Source: Xestospongia bergquistia (lineage: Eukaryota; Porifera; Demospongiae; Haplosclerida; Petrosiidae). From it: a DNA stretch of 64,000 bases. The first letter of the stretch is position 1; the number at the start of each line of letters is the position of its first letter. The notes under the pieces were generated by a model. The model saw only the letters and a list, made by a program, of their open reading frames with translations. It had not been told where the DNA came from and did not search any database. The translations under genes and the position numbers were made by a program. Location: assembly GCA_963965975.1 (NCBI GenBank), contig OZ014411.1:5751001-5815000 (forward strand), in the 5' to 3' direction. Positions 61,201-64,000 of this stretch are shown piece after piece.

Positions 61201-62154
61201 GAAAGTGTGTTTATATCTCTATTCACAGACAAGGTTTCTATTTATTCGCAACCCAAGATAACCTCACCATTCTATCAGAAGCTATAACCTATTTAATGAT
61301 GGAACTATCTGAATATGTCTACACCAAGTCTTCATAGTTCATGCATTCTGTTATGGTCATTAGTTTCCTTTTGGCTTCCCAATAAAACTAGAGAAATATA
61401 TATTTTTATTCTCTTAAAAAGAGTTGCCAAATTTTAGCATCATACTTAAATTGTAAAATATGGCAAATGACTTCAAAACTAGCTCTCATGCTGGCCTGCT
61501 CTCATCCAAGCTATAGAGACAAATTTCCTAGATGCAAATAAGAAAGGTTGTTTATACCACTATTCACAATGCATATTGAAGAAGGTGCAAGCAATTTGGT
61601 CTTTGAGAGTGTTACAAAGACAATGATGCTTTCAAATGTTTTATCCTTTCAATACTTGCCCTAGTATTTGTTCCACTCTTATTACATCCAAGTTGTATAA
61701 AATGGCTTAAAAAATTTTAGACATAAAGTATTAGACAAACTGGAATTATATGAACTTGGCCCTAATTCATTTATGATACACCCTATAATAATTGCATACC
61801 AACACTTTGCCATATTTCTTAATTAAACTTAAACACCAGCCCTGCTTTGTTTATTTAGTCAATGTATACACCAATAAAGTTATGTAAACAACAGACCTGA
61901 GTTGATGCTGGAGAGTAGACTCGATCAAATCTGAATACTTTATTTTTACTCAACATCAGTTGATCAGTGTTACTAAAAGTAACACACATGTTATTGTCAT
62001 CATTTTCTTCATGTTGTTCAGTATTTATAAGAGGACGGACCTACATTATCAATCAATGTAGACTATTAAAGACCTTTTAACTTGTAACAATACACTTTTT
62101 AAACATAATCTAACGTACCCTCACTACTACTTGAACTGCAACACTTCCCGCCAT
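36199..62154 (-). CDS. KIF27: Kinesin-4-type motor protein, KIF27/KIF7 (Costal-2) orthologue
   Basis: I assembled 24 exons: 62154-62119, 62040-61897, 60153-59820, 58449-58303, 58070-57927, 57424-57331, 55795-55666, 53437-53255, 52869-52650, 52197-52097, 51025-50873, 47273-47121, 43376-43209, 42975-42797, 42601-42554, 42507-42378, 42211-41843, 41684-41623, 41307-41220, 39977-39803, 37906-37843, 37794-37714, 37182-36849, 36390-36199. All junctions are GT-AG and phases agree, giving 1242 residues (human KIF27 has about 1400). Motor domain residues 1-343: P-loop GQTGSGKT 87-94, switch I NAHSSRSH 206-213, switch II DLAGSE 250-255. The rest is mostly coiled coil. The motifs [28 protein letters not shown] and [11 protein letters not shown] are those of KIF27/KIF7 tails, which separates it from KIF4/KIF21. 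The family works at cilia and in Hedgehog signalling. Two GT6 genes lie antisense in its introns, and exons 11 and 12 are a duplicated pair. Confidence 0.92.
36500..36830. other. KIF27 last intron
   Basis: AT-rich intron sequence that includes the palindrome-rich tract TACATGTACATGTATA near 36700. It matches unit 1 and unit 2 copies. No gene is seen. Confidence 0.4.
37197..37237. repeat. TA microsatellite
   Basis: About 20 TA units directly upstream (in + coordinates) of the KIF27 exon at 37182. It is much shorter in the unit 1 copy near 8316-8330, showing expansion or contraction since duplication. Confidence 0.9.
37260..37456. mobile_element. TA-flanked miniature element, CTGTAGATTGGGAAAC family
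   Basis: The 197-bp element has termini CTGTAGATTGGGAAAC and complement CCGTAGATCGGGAAAG, flanked by TA (37258-37259 and 37457-37458). The paralogous site in the unit 1 KIF27 pseudogene (about 8355) is empty. A second copy is at 58584-58780. Confidence 0.9.
39226..39643. mobile_element. TA-flanked palindromic miniature element, CCGTAAGGGTA family
   Basis: The 418-bp element begins CCGTAAGGGTACAAATTT and ends with its near-perfect complement, flanked by TA on both sides. It lies in the KIF27 intron below the exon at 39977-39803. Open frames across it are chance readings of its termini. Confidence 0.88.
40469..40720. mobile_element. Miniature element with CAGGGGTGGAGA ends
   Basis: About 252 bp, starting CAGGGGTGGAGACAG and ending with the imperfect complement CTCCACCACTG, with G- and C-runs inside. 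The unit 1 paralogue near 9850 reads straight through the site. The flanks repeat GTTT (40465-40468 and 40721-40724); an 8-bp duplication expected of hAT is not clear. Confidence 0.7.
40970..41200. repeat. Palindromic ACATATACATGTATATG satellite-like tract
   Basis: A run of self-complementary units built from ACATATA, TACATGTA and TATGTAAAT. A shorter version is in the unit 1 copy (about 10110-10215). It sits in a KIF27 intron next to the exon at 41307-41220. Frames here are repeat artefacts. Confidence 0.85.
43690..44095 (-). pseudogene. GT6 pseudogene B, in a KIF27 intron
   Basis: On the - strand the DNA aligns with GT6 from about the [11 protein letters not shown] segment (GGAGACACCTCGG...CTATACTATGGGC near 44080-44045) through ACTTATTTTGTCATCTCAGAT and GGAGAAAAATCATGG to about the DXD-proximal region. 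Frameshifts and stops are frequent and the DXD block is missing. It shares its decay pattern and 3' flank (to about 43500) with pseudogene A at 24644-24985, so one derives from the other or both from one dead parent. Confidence 0.8.
44100..45305. other. KIF27 intron and leader of GT6 copy 3
   Basis: No gene is seen from 44100 to 44730. From about 44734 the sequence is the left copy of the tandem duplication and matches 48475-49072. The last few hundred bases before 45306 are AT-rich with pyrimidine tracts and carry a small + frame at 45082-45297 of no evident meaning. The promoter of GT6 copy 3 must lie here. Confidence 0.45.
45306..46295 (+). CDS. GT6 (ABO-type) glycosyltransferase, copy 3, nested in KIF27
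   Basis: Single exon, 329 residues. Signal-anchor at about 6-24, [12 protein letters not shown] at 190-192, [21 protein letters not shown] (Ala245-Ser246-Gly247 where copies 1 and 2 have Ala-Gly-Gly), [10 protein letters not shown] and LLSPEY. Compared with copy 4 the C-terminus has EDSITSTK instead of EDWIISTK. The gene lies wholly within a KIF27 intron, antisense to the host gene, between the exons at 47273-47121 and 43376-43209. Expected to be a Golgi alpha-GalNAc or alpha-Gal transferase; the Ser change lies in the donor-selectivity triplet. Confidence 0.95.
   Translation: MTEAKLCLYVFFILYCVLLLSENYYVDFDYPTSHNLWNMSTSCHVQHQNLSHVAKELPSLPKVSRSKIRYRIETPWGAPIVWADTEANVLARQPKRVYNVGLNIVAIAKYTKFLQPFITSADKYFMRDHNVTYFVISDKLDEVAKVKTNRHIVSIMEKNLGWPKNALAKYQFISEHRHVYHDMNFMFQIDVDMLFVSSFNSEALGSRVGTLHPGFYWKQRLSFPYDRNPKSTAYINRYEGEYYFASGVFGGCVSEVITMADILFKNILTDLNKYNYIALWHDESHLNRYFIDHPPTKLLSPEYCTPEDSITSTKRRLLALNKNHKAIRS
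46296..47120. other. 3' flank of GT6 copy 3 within KIF27 intron
   Basis: Contains the segment also found at 804-1003, 17908-18075 and 50215-50395 (here about 46440-46640), including the uninterrupted target site for the Ginger-like element. No gene is seen. Confidence 0.5.
47121..47273 (-). other. KIF27 duplicated exon, second copy
   Basis: A 153-base exon (51 codons, phase 0 at both ends) starting [17 protein letters not shown]. It differs from the exon at 51025-50873 by Lys for Arg in LVE(K/R)NIELE. Both copies have good AG and GT sites, so a transcript including both would carry a 51-residue tandem repeat in the coiled coil without a frameshift, and skipping either would also keep frame. 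Confidence 0.85.
47787..47822. repeat. TATC/GATA palindromic microsatellite
   Basis: A run of TATC units followed by GATA units, able to fold into a hairpin. It is repeated at about 51525-51556 in the right copy of the duplication. Confidence 0.85.
48066..48472. repeat. 20-bp minisatellite, left array
   Basis: About 20 units of acataacaaccagtgatagt with a few variants (GATACT, AATAGCC, AGCGATAG). Variant units recur in a higher-order pattern of about 60 bases. It lies in a KIF27 intron. Long - strand frames rich in [15 protein letters not shown] are repeat artefacts. Confidence 0.95.
49073..50062 (+). CDS. GT6 (ABO-type) glycosyltransferase, copy 4, nested in KIF27
   Basis: Single exon, 329 residues from the ATG at 49073, chosen because it matches the start of copy 3. 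The frame is open 21 codons further up to 49010, but that extension is absent from the paralogues. Motifs are as in copy 3: DVD at 190-192, [20 protein letters not shown] with the catalytic-type Glu, LLSPEY and KNHKAIR. It differs from copy 3 at a handful of residues, e.g. Cys for Arg in KTNCHIV and Asp for Asn in YHDMDFMFQ. It lies antisense in the KIF27 intron between the duplicated exons. Golgi UDP-sugar transferase expected. Confidence 0.95.
   Translation: MTETKLCLYVFFILYCVLLLSENYYVDFDYLTSHNLWNMSTSCHIQHQNLSHVAKELPSLPKVSRSKIRYRIETPWGAPIVWADTEANVLARQPKRVYNVGLNIVAIAKYIKFLQPLITSADKYFMRDHNVTYFVISDKLDEVAKVKTNCHIVSIMEKNLGWPKNALAKYQFISEHRHVYHDMDFMFQIDVDMLFVSSFNSEALGSRVGTLHPGFYWKQRLSFPYDRNPKSTAYINRYEGEYYFASGVFGGCVSEVITMADILFKNILTDLNKYNYIALWHDESHLNRYFIDHPPTKLLSPEYCTPEDWIISTKRRLLALNKNHKAIRS
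50063..50872. other. 3' flank of GT6 copy 4 within KIF27 intron
   Basis: Near-copy of 46296-47120, with a small deletion around 50320. No gene is seen. Confidence 0.5.
50873..51025 (-). other. KIF27 duplicated exon, first copy
   Basis: Partner of 47273-47121, located in the right-hand copy of a 3.7-kb tandem duplication. Flanking intron sequence is also nearly identical between the copies, so the duplication is recent. Confidence 0.85.
51822..52062. repeat. 20-bp minisatellite, right array
   Basis: About 12 units of the same 20-bp sequence as at 48066-48472, ending 35 bases before the donor of the KIF27 exon at 52197-52097. Its length differs from the left array, so it is a length-variable locus. 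Confidence 0.95.
53520..55200. other. Part of KIF27 intron 7, no gene recognised
   Basis: The intron between exons 55795-55666 and 53437-53255 is about 2.2 kb. Bases about 53758-54010 are unusually GC-rich for this window, with complementary ends (TAGGTGGCTACAGG near 53759 and GCAGCCGCCTATGG near 53990), which suggests a small inserted inverted-repeat element. Frames at 53878-54216 and 54197-54448 run through it without a recognisable domain. Confidence 0.4.
55218..55635. repeat. TACATGTACATATACAGTG satellite tract
   Basis: An array of units of about 18 bases, TACATGTACATATACAGTG with variants, some interrupted by AATTAC or AAACATAATTAC. It lies in KIF27 intron 7 close to exon 7. Frames on both strands ([13 protein letters not shown]-type) are artefacts. 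Confidence 0.95.
56288..57032. repeat. 31-bp minisatellite
   Basis: About 24 units of a 31-bp sequence (GTGGACCTGATATACACTTT plus ACATGTATATA), with ACTGTACA and other variants, in the KIF27 intron between exons 57424-57331 and 55795-55666. Frames are artefacts. Confidence 0.95.
58584..58780. mobile_element. TA-flanked miniature element, second CTGTAGATC copy
   Basis: 197 bp, inverse orientation to 37260-37456, with termini TCGTAGATCAGGAAAG and CTGTAGATCGGGAAAC (complement), flanked by TA. Lies in the KIF27 intron below exon 59820. Confidence 0.88.
59279..59696. repeat. 46-bp minisatellite
   Basis: Nine units of about 46 bp, each starting TGTCTTTATCAGTAAGCCAC and ending in a TACATGTACATA palindrome. 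It lies in the KIF27 intron between exons 60153-59820 and 58449-58303. Confidence 0.95.
60450..60520. repeat. AAC/AAT microsatellite
   Basis: A run of AACAAC and AATAAC units in KIF27 intron 2. Translations as poly-Asn or poly-Leu are artefacts. Confidence 0.95.
60530..61890. other. KIF27 intron 2
   Basis: A 1.7-kb intron between exons 62040-61897 and 60153-59820. A + strand frame at 60971-61261 (with a Cys-containing segment [18 protein letters not shown]) is open for 96 codons but has no family I recognise and may be chance or a relic. Otherwise AT-rich sequence with nothing visible. Confidence 0.35.
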
Positions 62155-63300
62155 GGCACGCCTCGACAATAAAATAATTATGGGCGTGGCAAGTTAATAA
62201 ATGAATGTTAATAACAAGCGACACAATTATGGTGCAAAAATGTATCACTTGTGAGTTGTGACTACAATATGACAAATATTAGTGTGATATAATTATTAAT
62301 AATTTTTAGTATTATGGTAAAGTCTTGTACTTTTATTGTCTATACTTAATATACTGCAAAAATAGACATCTCAATCTGTTCATTGTCTTTAAAGCAGTTG
62401 TACATAGCCTTATATCATATAACAATTAAAAGTATACAAAATTATTGATGTGAATAAGTACATCTAACATAATAAAATTATAATGATAGTTCTAGTATAT
62501 CAAATCACTTGATATATAGGATAATAAACAAATCCGTACATATACATCATGTACTTTAGTAAGTTTGATCACAGTGATCAAGTCAACTTAAATAATATAA
62601 TTGTTACAATAAAAAGGAACTTAACTTATTGATAAATGACAAGAGATTCTTAAACTGTATACCTGTAGTTAGTTGGACATTCATGATGTTGGTATAGCAA
62701 AGTAATCTTGTTGATGTGACATAAGTGGTTGTTGAACAGTCGTTAATCACAATGATATTAATATCATATATGAAGTATAAAGTACATATATAATTATATG
62801 GTATAATTAAGGTATATAGTCCAATAGTCCTTACAAACAGATTGTGCACACAAGTATAAGTAGCATTTTAAATCAAAGACAACAAAGATTTACATACTTT
62901 TATCAAATAATAGTTTTCACCAAATATTTAACAACTGTGGCAAATACGACAATTGACAAAAGAATGCAGATTTTATATCAATACAATGATGTTGGAGATG
63001 TCACTTTAAATCAACAGAAGAGCAAGGTCTGTTTGTCATTGTTCCCCCATGGCTAACCTTGAATATGATTAGTTCTTTTAAATGTAGTAAATGATCTCTA
63101 AAATTAAGCATTAGTTACTGCAATAGTGGTGGCTAATGTGAAAACTCTAACAACATTAGAAATACCTGCTTGTAATGATAACAGTCCACAAATTACATCA
63201 GTAATATCTTTTAACCCCTTGGTACTTCTTTCACATTCAATTTTTCAATCTCTTCATTTACTTTTACAACACTAGTACTAGTATAAATTGTACATGTCTA
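62155..63300. promoter_or_regulatory. Upstream flank of KIF27
   Basis: The KIF27 start codon is at 62154-62152 on the - strand. The adjoining sequence to the right, with a small GC-containing block (about 62155-62190, including GGGCGTGGC) in AT-rich DNA, should contain the promoter. No gene is supported; small frames at 62604 and 62844 lack recognisable content. Confidence 0.35.
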
Positions 63301-63324
63301 CATGGATATCTTAAGTAGATGTTG

Positions 63325-63640
63325 AGAACTGAGAACAGGTGAGTCCAGGAGATTCTACACTGCTGCCACTGTTTGTAGAAACGATTGAGGACTGAGAGGA
63401 AGATGTTTGGAAAGACTACTACTACTACTAAAATTGTACAATTTTCATCTGACTACACTATATATAGCTACAATAAATTCTCCCTCAACAAATTCATCGA
63501 CTTCATACAAAGGAGCTGCAAAACATAATAAAGAATATATATATAATATATGTAATATATATATCAAAGACATAATAACGCAAAGATTCTCACTAGCCAT
63601 ATTAATTGAAAAAGGCAATACTTGATCTGTAAACCGAGGC
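63325..63640 (-). other. Possible 3' exons of a gene continuing past the right edge
   Basis: On the - strand, a block starting after a TAG repeat acceptor near 63410 reads SFQTSSSQSSIVSTNSGSS and continues Ser/Thr-rich to a TAA near 63314. Another block near 63525-63480, preceded by TTTTGCAG, reads LYEVDEFVEGEF. These look like exons, but no domain is recognised and the splice pattern is not certain. Confidence 0.25.
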
Positions 63641-64000
63641 ATCAAAGTATATCTATATATAATTATCAGAGTTTATGACTGTATATATATGTGTTTTTCC
63701 TTCTTTCATTTATATATAGTGATATATATATAAATGAAAGAAGGAAAAAAATAATGCTTTCTTGTAGTTTTCAATACAAACTAAATATATAAAAAACATG
63801 CTCATTGCTTTGTATAGTTGTAATTATAAATTCTAGCTACTGAGCATATAATTGGGAATGGCAAAATCCATTTTTAATCAAATGTAAGTATAATAAAGAC
63901 CTATTTTAGTAAAGGCTTTTATAAAAACTCTATATATATACTCATTTTTGAAATTGTAGTGGTATATATACCCTTTTAGAATTTATGGAAAAAAATATAA

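Overview
The window is animal nuclear DNA: very AT-rich, with GT-AG introns, AATAAA signals, many TA-flanked inverted-repeat elements and minisatellites, and no operons, ribosome binding sites or other bacterial signs. Gene content (a kinesin of the KIF27/KIF7/Costal-2 type, ABO-type glycosyltransferases, a SAMD3-like gene, a Ginger-like transposon) fits an early-branching metazoan. I favour a demosponge such as Amphimedon, but that is inference.

Three gene families dominate. (1) Intronless 466-codon genes for type II membrane proteins of the fucosyltransferase-like superfamily: three intact copies (2665-4065, 21397-22797, 33896-35296), one pseudogene (25154-25863) and a short remnant (11221-11290), all on the + strand. 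(2) Intronless 329-332-codon genes of glycosyltransferase family 6 (GT6, the ABO/alpha-Gal/Forssman family): four intact copies (15788-16786, 30363-31361, 45306-46295, 49073-50062), all +, plus two decayed copies (24644-24985 on +; about 43690-44095 on -). (3) One complete KIF27/KIF7 orthologue on the - strand, 62154 down to 36199. I could assemble it as 24 exons totalling 3729 bases (1242 codons plus stop) in a consistent frame.

Layout. 1-2664: flank built from pieces of the GT6 flank and the fucosyltransferase promoter region. 2665-11220: fucosyltransferase-like copy 1 followed by a decayed copy of the 3' half of KIF27, itself split by a SAMD3-like pseudogene. 11221-24640: a large unit holding unrecognised exons, GT6 copy 1, a Ginger-like DNA transposon, fucosyltransferase-like copy 2 and a short KIF27 3' fragment. 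24644-25863: GT6 and fucosyltransferase pseudogenes. 25864-36198: a second copy of the large unit (GT6 copy 2, fucosyltransferase-like copy 3), running directly into the real KIF27 3' end. 36199-62154: KIF27, with GT6 copies 3 and 4 nested antisense in its introns. A 3.7-kb tandem duplication has duplicated GT6, a KIF27 exon and a 20-bp minisatellite together. 62155-64000: KIF27 upstream flank and possibly the 3' end of another gene.

How the genes may work together: GT6 enzymes add GalNAc or Gal to an acceptor, and in vertebrate ABO synthesis that acceptor is made by a fucosyltransferase. Here a GT6 family and a fucosyltransferase-like family are linked and have been amplified together. An ABH-like cell-surface glycan module is an attractive but untested inference. 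KIF27 is a cilium/Hedgehog-type kinesin whose locus appears to be the host into which the glycosyltransferase genes were inserted and with which they were copied.
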